Below are positions 43,775 through 52,700 of a stretch of DNA of 62,499 bases, in pieces. Made by a program: the position numbers and the translations under genes. Source of the stretch: an uncultured Saprospiraceae bacterium (lineage in GTDB: Bacteria > Bacteroidota > Bacteroidia > Chitinophagales > Saprospiraceae); contig CALBEE010000085.1 in NCBI GenBank assembly GCA_937927575.1, positions 1 through 62,499 on the forward strand, written 5' to 3'. How positions within the stretch are numbered: the stretch's first letter is position 1; every line of letters starts with the position of its first letter. Below the pieces are notes generated by a model. That model saw only the letters and a program-made list of their open reading frames with translations, was not told the origin of the DNA and ran no database searches.

Positions 43775-45451
43775 ATGAAAGTGACAAAATCTAAAGACAT
43801 TTTATTCTCTAACAAGAATAGAGCTGAGAGAATAGAAACGGCAAGAAACACTAATTATGAGTTGATTGTAATCGGCGGAGGAATAACAGGTGTGGGTATT
43901 GCTTTAGATGCCGCTTTACGAGGTATAAGTACCTTGTTGGTAGAGAAAAGAGATTATGCTTCTGGGACTAGCAGCAAATCTACCAAACTCATACATGGTG
44001 GGTTGAGATATCTTAAACAATTAGATTTTGGTTTGGTAAGAGAATCTGGACTGGAGAGAGCCATTGCTCATCGAAATGCACCGCACTTAGTCCATCCAGA
44101 AAATATGTTACTACCTATTGTAAAAGGAGGGACTTTTAATAAGTATTCTGCATCCTTAGCCATTTCAGTATATGATATGCTTGCCAAAGTCGAAAAGCAG
44201 GATCGTAAAAAAACACATAACAAAAAGCAAACATTAGCTTATGAGCCATTACTCAATCAAGAGATCTTAAAGTCTGGTATTACTTACTCGGAATATCGAA
44301 CTGATGATGCAAGATTAACTATGGAAGTACTAAAGGCTGCACGAAGAGAAGGAGCAGAATCTTTTAATTATATGAAGGTCGAATCGTTCATTTATCAAGA
44401 TGATCAGATCGTTGGAGTAAATTGTATAGATCGAATAAGTGGTAAGGATATAACATTTAATGGTGATAACGTAGTTTCGGCTACAGGTCCTTGGGCGGAT
44501 AAAGTAAGGTTGAAGGATGGTACTCTCAACGATAAATCTTTACGCTTGACTAAAGGCGTACATATTGTTGTGCCTAAAGAAAAGTTGAATATTCGATCTG
44601 CGGTTTATTTCGATGCTTTTGATGGTAGAATGCTATTTGCGGTACCTAGAGGTAATGTCACTTATATTGGTACTTCGGATACTAATTATGACAAGGATCT
44701 TGATCGTGTTCTGTGTACTGAGGAAGATGTAGAATATCTTTTGGAGAAGACAAATCATATGTTTGAAGTAGCACATGTATCCAAAGAAGATGTAATTTCT
44801 TCTTGGGCAGGATTAAGACCACTCATTCATGAGGAAGGAAAATCTCCTTCGGAGCTGTCGAGAAAAGATGAAATATTTGTATCTGATCGTGGATTAGTTT
44901 CTATTGCAGGTGGTAAGTTGACGGGTTATCGCAAAATGGCAAAGCGAATCGTAGATCTTGTCCAAAGTAGAGATAATAAACTGGTAAGATCTAGATGTAA
45001 AACGAAGCGATATAAATTACACGTAGATGGCTTTAAAGATTATAAATCATATACATCCTATTATAATTGGCTTTTTCAAGAATTTGAATCTTCTGGAGTA
45101 TCTAATTATCAATGTTGGTATCTTACGACAACCTATGGAAAAAATGCAGAGTCGATTTTAAAGGCAGCAAGTATTAATGAGAAATTGTCAATCGAAAAAG
45201 CCATCATTCAAGAAGAAATAGCTTATACCATTGATTTCGAATCTTCTATATATCCTGATGATTATTTCAATCGTAGATCTGGAAAATTATACTTTGATAT
45301 TTATTCTTTAGAAAGTCATTTTGATTTTATTGTAGATGAATATGCAAGGCACTTTGAGTGGACAGATGCTGAAAAAAAGAATCAATACACTAAATGTAGA
45401 ACTTTGATTGATGATGTACGAATTCTGATAAAGGAGGAGCTTGTACAATGA
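43775..45451 (+). CDS. glpD: Glycerol-3-phosphate dehydrogenase, FAD-dependent
   Basis: The start at 43775 (MKVTKSKD) gives ~558 residues; the frame from 43739 begins with TTG and adds an unlike tail. FAD-binding motif LIVIGGGITGVGIALDAALRG, then TSSKSTKLIHGGLRYLKQLDFGLV, and the GlpD features ATGPWAD, GTSDTNYD and AGGKLTGYRKMA. It oxidises sn-glycerol-3-phosphate to DHAP and feeds electrons to quinone. Its last four bases overlap galK (ATGA junction at 45448-45451), so the two are translationally coupled. This is unusual as galK normally joins other gal genes. Confidence 0.96.
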   Translation: MKVTKSKDILFSNKNRAERIETARNTNYELIVIGGGITGVGIALDAALRGISTLLVEKRDYASGTSSKSTKLIHGGLRYLKQLDFGLVRESGLERAIAHRNAPHLVHPENMLLPIVKGGTFNKYSASLAISVYDMLAKVEKQDRKKTHNKKQTLAYEPLLNQEILKSGITYSEYRTDDARLTMEVLKAARREGAESFNYMKVESFIYQDDQIVGVNCIDRISGKDITFNGDNVVSATGPWADKVRLKDGTLNDKSLRLTKGVHIVVPKEKLNIRSAVYFDAFDGRMLFAVPRGNVTYIGTSDTNYDKDLDRVLCTEEDVEYLLEKTNHMFEVAHVSKEDVISSWAGLRPLIHEEGKSPSELSRKDEIFVSDRGLVSIAGGKLTGYRKMAKRIVDLVQSRDNKLVRSRCKTKRYKLHVDGFKDYKSYTSYYNWLFQEFESSGVSNYQCWYLTTTYGKNAESILKAASINEKLSIEKAIIQEEIAYTIDFESSIYPDDYFNRRSGKLYFDIYSLESHFDFIVDEYARHFEWTDAEKKNQYTKCRTLIDDVRILIKEELVQ

Positions 45452-46599
45452 TTGAAGATTTAAAAAGGAGTTTTAAAAGTATATATGGAAAAGATTCGGA
45501 GTTTGTGGTTAAGGCTCCAGGAAGAGTTAATCTAATAGGAGAGCATACGGACTATAATGGTGGCTACATATTGCCAGCCGCTATTGATAGAGTGATGTGT
45601 TTTACATTTTCAAAAAATCCTAGGTCAATAGGCAGAGTGCACGCTAAAGATTTAAATCAGAATGTGATTATTGATTTAGCGGATCTAAAGAAAACCCAAT
45701 TCGTTTGGGCTAATTATATCATCGGATTGCTGATAGAATTTAAAAGTAAAGGTTTTGAGTTAATTGGATTTGATTGTGTATTCACAAGTGATATTCCTAT
45801 TGGAGCCGGGGTAAGCTCTTCGGCAGCATTAGAATGTGGATTTGTCATGGGTATGGATCATTTGATACGTTCTAATTTGAGTAAATGGGCGATGGTAGAT
45901 ATGAGTCATCATTCTAATCATTCATTTATGAATATTTATGGAGGTATTATGGATCAATTTTCTTCTTTATTTGGAAGAAAAAATCAATGCATGTTAATGG
46001 ATTGTAGTGATCGAACTTTTCAATATCACGATTTTAATTTGGAAGGCTATGCCATAGTTTTGATTAATAGTAAGGTACAGCACGAACATACAACTTCAGG
46101 ATATAATGAGAGAGCAGCGGAATGCAAAGAGATAGTAGAAAGTTTATCTATTGTGGATTCTTCCATTAATAAAATAAGTGACGCTAATATTGACTTAATA
46201 GAGAAGCTAGGAGTGCAATGGCCAGATCATTTGAGAAAGAGAGCCATCTTTGTGCTTAATGAAAATGCAAGAGTGAAGCAGTTCACCGATGCCATGCATA
46301 ACAAGGATTTCATAAAGTGTGGCCAGCTATTATATGAATCGCATGATGGGCTACAAAAGCAATTTGAAGTAAGTTGTTCGGAATTGGATCTTCTAGTGGA
46401 TTTAACAAAAAGCAATCCTGATGTATTAGGAGCTCGAATGATGGGAGGTGGTTTTGGAGGATGTACTATTAATTTGATTAAATCTGATAGTATAGTTGAG
46501 GTAAGTGAATCAATAGTAACTAACTATTATCATGCTCTTGGAATTTATCCAGAAGTATACGAAGTCTCAATAGCTAAAGGTGCTGAGATTATTTTGTGA
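45448..46599 (+). CDS. galK: Galactokinase
   Basis: 383 residues, normal GalK length. Signature KAPGRVNLIGEHTDYNGG (residues ~22-39), ATP-binding GAGVSSSAALE (~120-130) and the GHMP motif 3 LGARMMGGGFGG near the end. It phosphorylates alpha-D-galactose to galactose-1-phosphate. The start ATG overlaps the glpD stop. No galT is in the window, so conversion of galactose-1-P needs an enzyme elsewhere. It precedes galE by 120 bases. Confidence 0.96.
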   Translation: MIEDLKRSFKSIYGKDSEFVVKAPGRVNLIGEHTDYNGGYILPAAIDRVMCFTFSKNPRSIGRVHAKDLNQNVIIDLADLKKTQFVWANYIIGLLIEFKSKGFELIGFDCVFTSDIPIGAGVSSSAALECGFVMGMDHLIRSNLSKWAMVDMSHHSNHSFMNIYGGIMDQFSSLFGRKNQCMLMDCSDRTFQYHDFNLEGYAIVLINSKVQHEHTTSGYNERAAECKEIVESLSIVDSSINKISDANIDLIEKLGVQWPDHLRKRAIFVLNENARVKQFTDAMHNKDFIKCGQLLYESHDGLQKQFEVSCSELDLLVDLTKSNPDVLGARMMGGGFGGCTINLIKSDSIVEVSESIVTNYYHALGIYPEVYEVSIAKGAEIIL

Positions 46600-46691
46600 T
46601 TTTGAGCAGGTATACTGACTTGCTAATATTCATAGTAATGAAGAGTCTTTATAATATTGCTTTTAAACGAACGTTTCATTTGTATATAATT

Positions 46692-46699
46692 TATATTTG
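46692..46699 (+). promoter_or_regulatory. Bacteroidota -7 promoter element for galE
   Basis: TATATTTG matches TAnnTTTG, 20 bases before the galE ATG. No -33 TTG at normal spacing. It implies galE can be made independently of glpD-galK. Confidence 0.45.
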
Positions 46700-46719
46700 G
46701 GTAGCCAATTCTTAAAAGG

Positions 46720-47742
46720 ATGAAAGTAATAGTAACAGGAGGAGCAGGATATATAGGGTCACATACGGTCATTGAGTTGGTGAATGCTGGCTACGAAGCC
46801 GTAATCTTTGACGATCTCAGTAATAGTAGCGCTTCCATGATTTCAAGGATAGAAAGCATTACTAAAAAAGAAATTCCATTTTGTAAAGTAGACCTTTCGC
46901 AATCGAGTGAGTGTAATGATGCTTTCAACGATCATAAAGATGCTTCGGCAGTAATTCATTTTGCAGCTTTCAAATCAGTTCCTGAAAGTGTACAATATCC
47001 CTCAAAGTATTATAAAAACAATATAGGCTCTCTCATTAATATTACTAATTGTATGGATGAATTTCAGATTCCATTATTAGTTTTCTCATCTTCTTGTACG
47101 GTTTATGGTGACGCTCAGGAACTGCCTGTAAAAGAAACGTCACCTATGCTTCCACCCAATTCGCCATATGGACATAGCAAACAATTAGGTGAATATTTTT
47201 TGAAAAATCTATCTAGTGTAAATTCGAGTCAAATCAAATCAATTGCCCTTCGATATTTTAATCCGATAGGAGCGCATGAGTCAGGAGATATTGGTGAGTT
47301 ACCGAATGGTATTCCTAATAATTTAATGCCTTATATTACACAAACTGCGGCTGGCGTAAGACAAGAGCTATCTGTATATGGTGACGATTATGACACACCC
47401 GATGGTACTGCGATCCGAGATTATATTCATGTCGTAGATCTAGCGGTGGCACATGTGAAGGCTTTAGTCTATATGCGATCTGATAAATCCAATCAGGATT
47501 ATGAAATATTCAATGTAGGTGCTGGAAAAGGGTCATCAGTAATGGAGGTGATTCTGTCATTCGAACGTGTTAGTGGAATATCACTCAATTATAAGATTGC
47601 GCCTCGTCGTGATGGAGATATTTCTTCTATATATGCTGAATCTACTCATACCAAAAAAACGCTCGATTGGTCAGAGCAATATGACTTGGATGATATGACG
47701 CGAAGTGCTTGGATATGGGAAAAAAAATTAAGGGATCTTTAA
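46720..47742 (+). CDS. galE: UDP-glucose 4-epimerase
   Basis: 340 residues. NAD-binding GGAGYIGSH (7-15), FSSSCTVYGD, the catalytic Y150xxxK154 in SPYGHSK, and the GalE C-terminal pattern (GDDYDTPDGTAIRDYIHVVDLA, NVGAGKGSSV, APRRDGDISSIYA). It interconverts UDP-galactose and UDP-glucose, serving galactose catabolism and surface glycan synthesis. It has its own -7 box after galK. Confidence 0.97.
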   Translation: MKVIVTGGAGYIGSHTVIELVNAGYEAVIFDDLSNSSASMISRIESITKKEIPFCKVDLSQSSECNDAFNDHKDASAVIHFAAFKSVPESVQYPSKYYKNNIGSLINITNCMDEFQIPLLVFSSSCTVYGDAQELPVKETSPMLPPNSPYGHSKQLGEYFLKNLSSVNSSQIKSIALRYFNPIGAHESGDIGELPNGIPNNLMPYITQTAAGVRQELSVYGDDYDTPDGTAIRDYIHVVDLAVAHVKALVYMRSDKSNQDYEIFNVGAGKGSSVMEVILSFERVSGISLNYKIAPRRDGDISSIYAESTHTKKTLDWSEQYDLDDMTRSAWIWEKKLRDL

Positions 47743-47780
47743 TTTGAAGCAAATTAAAAGTGTGGTCGAGGATATATAAT

Positions 47781-49244
47781 TTATTTAATCCACCCTCTAG
47801 TTCTATTGACAGCATCAGACCATCTATCTAATCTTGTTTGTCTTTCGATGTCTTGCATTATAGGAGAGAATAATCGATCAGTAGCTCTATTTTGAATTAC
47901 GGTTTCTTTGGTCCAAATTCCGATTTGAATTCCCGCCAAAAATGCGGCACCTAATGCAGTCGTTTCTATTTGTTTGGGTCTTTCGACAGGCACGTTTAAT
48001 AAGTCAGATTGTATTTGCATTAAATAGTTATTTGAGCAAGCCCCTCCATCCACTTGAAGCGATTTCACTTCTATGCCTGAATCTTTTTCCATAGCAGTCA
48101 GTACATCTGAGGTTTGATACGCTAGGGAATCCAAGGTGGCTTTTACAATTTGATTTTTATCAGCGCTCCTAGTCAAACCGAAAATGGCACCACGTGAAGA
48201 CATATCCCAATAAGGAGCGCCCAATCCAGCAAAAGCAGGAACAACTACTACATCGTCTTCTGCGGTTGCCAGCGCTATCGATTCTGTCACCTGACTGTTT
48301 GTTATTATCGAAAGTCCGTCTCTAAGCCATTGGATTGCAGCACCAGCTATAAATACACTTCCTTCTAAAGCATACTTTGGTGAGTTATTATCAGAGCAAG
48401 CTAAGGTAGTAAGTAATCCATTTTCAGATCTGATAGGTGTATCTCCAATATTCATAAGCATAAAACATCCAGTTCCATAAGTGTTTTTTGCCATTCCTTT
48501 ATCGAAACATGCTTGTCCAAATAAGGCACATTGCTGATCTCCAGCTACTCCATTAATCGGTATTTGATGGCCATCTAAGATGGCATACCCATAATCAGCC
48601 ATAGAGGGTAATACACTAGGGAGTATATCTCTTGGTATATCCATGAGATCAAGAAGTTTCGAATCCCAAGTCATTTCTTTAATGTTATATAACATGGTAC
48701 GACTTGCATTCGTCTGATCTGTAAAGTGCGAGCGCCCTTCCGTTAATTTCCATATTAACCAAGAATCTATAGTACCGCATAGAAGGTCTTTAGATCTATT
48801 ATCATTTTGATCTAATATCCATTTTAATTTAGTACCAGAGAAATATGCATCCGGTATCAAGCCGGTATTTTCTATAATATAATCACCATCTTTGGTATTT
48901 CTATAAGATTGAGCCAGATCAGCCGTACGTTTATCTTGCCATACTATGGCATTATATACAGGGTGGCCAGTTTGTTTATCCCAGACTACTATAGTTTCAC
49001 GTTGATTAGTGATACCTATGGATAAGATTTGATTAGGACTGATTTGCTTTTCACTGAGAAGATTTAACATCATTTGATATTGTGTCTCCCATATGATATT
49101 AGCATCGTGCTCCACCCATCCAGCTTGAGGAAATATTTGAGGAAACTCTTGCTGTGTAATGTGAATGATCTCACCTGCTTTATTGACAAGTAATGCTCTA
49201 CAACTTGTAGTTCCTTGGTCCAACGCTATAATATACTCTGACAT
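47781..49244 (-). CDS. glpK: Glycerol kinase
   Basis: 487 residues (E. coli GlpK is 502). FGGY pattern: IIALDQGTTSCRALLV at the N-terminus, WVEHDANIIWE, SIGITNQRET, TKLKWILD, GVAGDQQCALFGQ, and the ATP-binding GLGAPYWDMSSRGAIFGLTR and LQVDGGACSNNYLMQ (landmarks). It phosphorylates glycerol to glycerol-3-phosphate, the GlpD substrate. It is convergent with galE, 38 bases apart, so a separate transcript within the same functional cluster. No glpF facilitator is visible. Confidence 0.97.
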   Translation of the reverse strand: MSEYIIALDQGTTSCRALLVNKAGEIIHITQQEFPQIFPQAGWVEHDANIIWETQYQMMLNLLSEKQISPNQILSIGITNQRETIVVWDKQTGHPVYNAIVWQDKRTADLAQSYRNTKDGDYIIENTGLIPDAYFSGTKLKWILDQNDNRSKDLLCGTIDSWLIWKLTEGRSHFTDQTNASRTMLYNIKEMTWDSKLLDLMDIPRDILPSVLPSMADYGYAILDGHQIPINGVAGDQQCALFGQACFDKGMAKNTYGTGCFMLMNIGDTPIRSENGLLTTLACSDNNSPKYALEGSVFIAGAAIQWLRDGLSIITNSQVTESIALATAEDDVVVVPAFAGLGAPYWDMSSRGAIFGLTRSADKNQIVKATLDSLAYQTSDVLTAMEKDSGIEVKSLQVDGGACSNNYLMQIQSDLLNVPVERPKQIETTALGAAFLAGIQIGIWTKETVIQNRATDRLFSPIMQDIERQTRLDRWSDAVNRTRGWIK

Positions 49245-49441
49245 GCGATTATTTATATTGAATGATTAATATACAACGCAATCTATGTTTCTTCGCCAAT
49301 TATTCGAATTAATTGTACTGAAATACGGCTAATTCTTTTGTCAATCTTGTGATGATAAGGACATATCATCTCACATATTCACTGTGGGTGCTGGCAATGA
49401 TTATAAATGTTTAACTTTATTGAAAGCTTATAAAATTTGAG

Positions 49442-51008
49442 ATGCGAATGAATCAAAAAAGGAAAATTCAAATAGGGTGGATAGCAATCATATCTTTTCT
49501 ATTTATAGGAAGTTCCATAGCACAGGATGGCTTAAGGTTTTATGATAATAGAGCCCTTGCAGGATACACATTATACCAGTCGGATAATAATGCAGTACTA
49601 GTTGATAATTGTGGTCGATTAGTGCATCAATGGACTGAGGTAGCGGCTAGGTTTCATCCTAAGTTACTACCCAATGGCAATATTGTATACATAGAAATAT
49701 TTTCAGAGAAAATAATAGAAAAAGATTGGGATGATAATATTGTTAATGAAATCAATGTCTCTGCCAGTAATATTGATCCGGATTATGAAGTCATAACATT
49801 AGAAAATGGAAATTATTTATGCTTAGGTAGGAGATCTTTTTCTGTATCTCAATTTAACCAATTGGGTTATGATTATGGAAATAGTGGTGTCGGAACTCCT
49901 AATCAAGTAGATGTTGTGATGGAGCTAGATCGATTGAGTGGAAATATAGTATGGCTGTGGGATATTTCAGATCATGTGATCCAAGAGAGAGATAGTAATG
50001 CGGCTAATTTTGGAGATGTGAGTGAGCACCCAGAGCTTTTTAATATGGATGCTATAGCTACCTTTGATTGGACTTTCGAAGAATCCTTTATGATCAATGG
50101 ATTTGATTATAATCCGGAGCTCGATCAGATTGCATTGAGTATACGTAAGATGAGTGAAGTAGTAATCATAGATCATTCGACTACTACACAAGAAGCATCA
50201 GGACATACAGGAGGGACCTATGGGAAGGGCGGAGATATTCTTTATAGATGGGGGAATCCTCAAAACTATGGAAGAGGATCAAGTGGAAATCGCAGGCTAT
50301 TTTTTCAGCATAATCCCAATTGGATAGAGTATGGTGAGCATGCTGGAAAAATAATTATGTACAATAATGGTTTGGGTGGACCTTTCTTTTCGACGGCACC
50401 TATAATCGATCCGCCTATGGATGGAAATGGCAATTACTTTTTGGAGGACGGACAATCTTTCCAACCTTCAGCGCCAGAATTAGAATATGGAAATAATTTA
50501 GGAGAAAGTTTTTTTTTCTGGATATACTTCAGCGGCGAAAGTATTAGCTAATGGGAATATTTTGATTACAGTAGGCGGTGATGATAGAGTGCTTGAGATG
50601 CTTCCAGATGGTACTTTAGTTTGGGAGTACGGAATGTATGATCCAGGACTAACTTTTAGAGTGGAAAAATATGCATTGGATTATCCGGCATTCATCGGAA
50701 AAGATCTTAGCCCAGGAGAAGTTTTGGAATTTCCTGCTAGCGAAGTGCCTTGTAGTCTAGTAGATGTAAATGATAACTATTTGGATACTACTAATGTGTG
50801 GTTGAGTAATTTAAAAGTAAGATTGACAACCTCTATAGTAGGTACTTTAGATCTAAGTATTTCATCGATAGAAGGAAAAATATTAAGACAGTCGGAAATC
50901 GAAAATGGCGGAAGTGTAGATGTTTCTGATCTTATGAGTGGAATATATTTAGTGATTATTTCTGACCCTCAAACTGGTTGGTCTAATTCTTATAAAGTAA
51001 TTAGGTGA
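49442..51008 (+). pseudogene. Arylsulfotransferase-like secreted protein, frameshifted
   Basis: Two consecutive ORFs are one gene. The first (49442-50551) has a signal peptide (..FIGSSIAQ) and an arylsulfotransferase/ASST-type six-blade propeller (AGYTLYQSDNNAVLVDNCGRLVHQW, VMELDRLSGNIVWLWD, GKGGDILYRWGNPQNYG; landmarks). It ends at LGESFFFW with an out-of-frame tail. The homology resumes in the next frame with ESFFSGYTSAAKVLANGNILITVGGDDRVLEM, ending in a T9SS sorting domain (LDLSISSIEGKILRQ, LMSGIYLVII, SYKVIR). The break is a run of nine T at 50509-50517; eight T restores the frame. The intact protein would be ~520 residues. Whether this is a real mutation, slippage or a sequencing error cannot be decided here. 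Confidence 0.85.
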
Positions 51009-51009
51009 G

Positions 51010-52038
51010 TTAATAACCAACTTCTTCAGCGTACTCATCGTAGAAATCTTGATTCTTTTCGTCATTGTTTTGGATCATCTCTCCTATAAGGTCCATGATT
51101 TCTTTGGAGAGAGGATTTGTAGGTTGAAGCATGTCTTTACCTTTTTTGTCAAATACAATTATGGATGCATACATGTCCCATTCATCTTCATAACCGGAAG
51201 CAGCAATGGAATATTTATCTTTGGAATCTTTGAAAAGCTGAATGTTACTCCATAATAATTTTTCGTTTCTTCCATCTTCATAAAATACTACTTGGTCCCA
51301 CTTTCCATATTTGTCATATAATACTTTGGCTGTATAGAATGTAGTAAATGGACAATGAAATTTCCCTTCGTAGGTTTTAGTTTTCTTTCCGTTAAAAGAA
51401 GAGTAATAAGCATCAAGTTCATATCTAGAGTATCCATTTATAATTATGTTTTCATCACAATCATAAGGACCCAAAACTCTTTCAATATTAGAAATGTTAT
51501 CGAGAGCAATACTACTATTTTCAAATTCCGCATCTACTTGAAGCATTAAGGAAAGCACTTTCGTTTTTGGTGTAAAGGTAAAACTTACCTTCTTCCATGC
51601 AGAGTGGTCTATTTCCCAAGAAGTGGCTAGTACTTGTTGATCTTCAATGTTTTCTCCCAGACCAACGACTTGTAATTTCGTCTGTATAGAATCATTAAAT
51701 ATAGACGCATCAATGTCAAACTTATAGGTGCGGTACGCTTTTAATGGATTGGAAACTAGTAAATGAGAAATCACCTGATTGGAGGCTTTGGTTCGACTAA
51801 TAGAAATATAGGATTGGCCATGACTCGGCTTTTTACTTTCACTAGCCCAATGCACTTTGGGCATTGCAATGTTTTCAGAATTAATTTCTAGCCATCCAGT
51901 AGGAAATGGGTTTTCTGCTGATGGCTTTACCTCAAATGAAGGATTGGATATTAATGTTCTACTTTGACCGTAAAATATTACTGAGTTATATATAAATACA
52001 AGATTTAGAATTAATATTTTTTTCACATTCATTTTCAT
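51010..52038 (-). CDS. Secreted protein with the YGKWD-type domain
   Basis: Start at 52038 (MKMNVKKILILNLVFIYNSVIFYGQ) gives a clean signal peptide; the longer frame from 52119 overlaps the marR gene and is less likely. ~342 residues. Residues ~30-185 are a beta-sandwich of the carbohydrate-binding/DUF type (NPSFEVKP, PFPTGWLEI, AWKKVSFTFTPKTKVLSLMLQV, SIALDNIS). The C-terminal ~120 residues (KTYEGKFHCPFTTFYTAKVLYDKYGKWD; landmark) carry the domain shared with the lipoprotein at 13780. It ends near the frameshifted arylsulfotransferase. Function unknown. Confidence 0.7.
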   Translation of the reverse strand: MKMNVKKILILNLVFIYNSVIFYGQSRTLISNPSFEVKPSAENPFPTGWLEINSENIAMPKVHWASESKKPSHGQSYISISRTKASNQVISHLLVSNPLKAYRTYKFDIDASIFNDSIQTKLQVVGLGENIEDQQVLATSWEIDHSAWKKVSFTFTPKTKVLSLMLQVDAEFENSSIALDNISNIERVLGPYDCDENIIINGYSRYELDAYYSSFNGKKTKTYEGKFHCPFTTFYTAKVLYDKYGKWDQVVFYEDGRNEKLLWSNIQLFKDSKDKYSIAASGYEDEWDMYASIIVFDKKGKDMLQPTNPLSKEIMDLIGEMIQNNDEKNQDFYDEYAEEVGY

Positions 52039-52093
52039 GATTCTCCAAGTAAGATATGGAATTATTTTTGAATTCCAAGTAACGGTTTTTCTG

Positions 52094-52540
52094 CTATTTT
52101 GGTGGCTCGTATCGATCATAATTTTCCCAAATTTGATCTAGTACGGATAAAAAGGTATCAAATTCGGTTTTGCTTATTTTTGAAATACCTACTTCCCTAA
52201 GTCGATACATTAAAGGCTCTACTGTGTTAACTATTGCTAGCCCTGTTTTCGTTACTTTTAATTTAAATTGTTTTGAATCTCCTTGAAATCTTTCTTTTAA
52301 TACTAATTTCTTATCTACTAATTTAGAGATTACTCGTGATGTAGTGGCTCTATTTCTATAGTTGGTTTTCGTAATTTGATTTTGAGAGGCTTCGTCACCT
52401 AATAGGTATATTCGATGAAGGATGGCCCATTGCTCGATTGTTAAATCAATGCCATGTTCCTTGAAAACCTGTAGATATACCGTTTGTAATTTCTTGAGTG
52501 TTTTATCAATAAAGAAGCCATAGCCGGTAGGATTTTTCAT
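52094..52540 (-). CDS. MarR-family transcriptional regulator
   Basis: Start at 52540 (MKNPTGYGFFIDKTLK) is preferred over 52588, which adds an unlike N-terminus. ~148 residues with a winged helix: LTIEQWAILHRIYLLGDEASQNQITKT (helices 2-3), RATTSRVISKLVDKKLVLKER (recognition helix and wing), and QFKLKVTKTGLAIV (wing and start of the dimerisation helices). Divergent from hppD and separated by a perfect palindrome, so it very likely represses hppD and itself, perhaps relieved by an aromatic acid ligand. Confidence 0.93.
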   Translation of the reverse strand: MKNPTGYGFFIDKTLKKLQTVYLQVFKEHGIDLTIEQWAILHRIYLLGDEASQNQITKTNYRNRATTSRVISKLVDKKLVLKERFQGDSKQFKLKVTKTGLAIVNTVEPLMYRLREVGISKISKTEFDTFLSVLDQIWENYDRYEPPK

Positions 52541-52597
52541 ATTACATAGATAAGATAAATTTTTTATTTTGAAGAAATCTGTATTCATACATCATTG

Positions 52598-52621
52598 ATT
52601 TTGTTGCATATGCAACAAAAT
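52598..52621. promoter_or_regulatory. Perfect 24-bp palindrome, candidate MarR operator
   Basis: ATTTTGTTGCAT and its exact reverse complement lie end to end. The core TTGCATATGCAA is of the form bound by MarR/HpaR-type regulators of aromatic catabolism. It overlaps the -33 region of the hppD promoter (TTG at 52604-52606) and lies 58 bases upstream of the marR start, so one operator could control both. Confidence 0.85.
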
Positions 52622-52627
52622 ATTCCT

Positions 52628-52635
52628 TATATTTG
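52628..52635 (+). promoter_or_regulatory. Bacteroidota -7 promoter element for hppD
   Basis: TATATTTG, an exact TAnnTTTG match, with a TTG 21 bases upstream inside the palindrome. ~65 bases before the hppD ATG. The operator placement over the -33 fits repression by blocking sigma binding. Confidence 0.65.
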
Positions 52636-52700
52636 TGAATCTTGAGTTATGAGAATTCTTTTAACTTGGATTATCTAATTTTAATAAAACCAATATCATT

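Noticed and set aside
50505-50560. Programmed ribosomal frameshift at the nine-T run
   Set aside because: No shifty heptamer, downstream pseudoknot or stimulator is seen; an ordinary homopolymer indel is simpler.
52541-52588. Longer MarR start at 52588
   Set aside because: Adds an unlike N-terminus; the family start matches Met at 52540 and keeps the gene clear of the operator.
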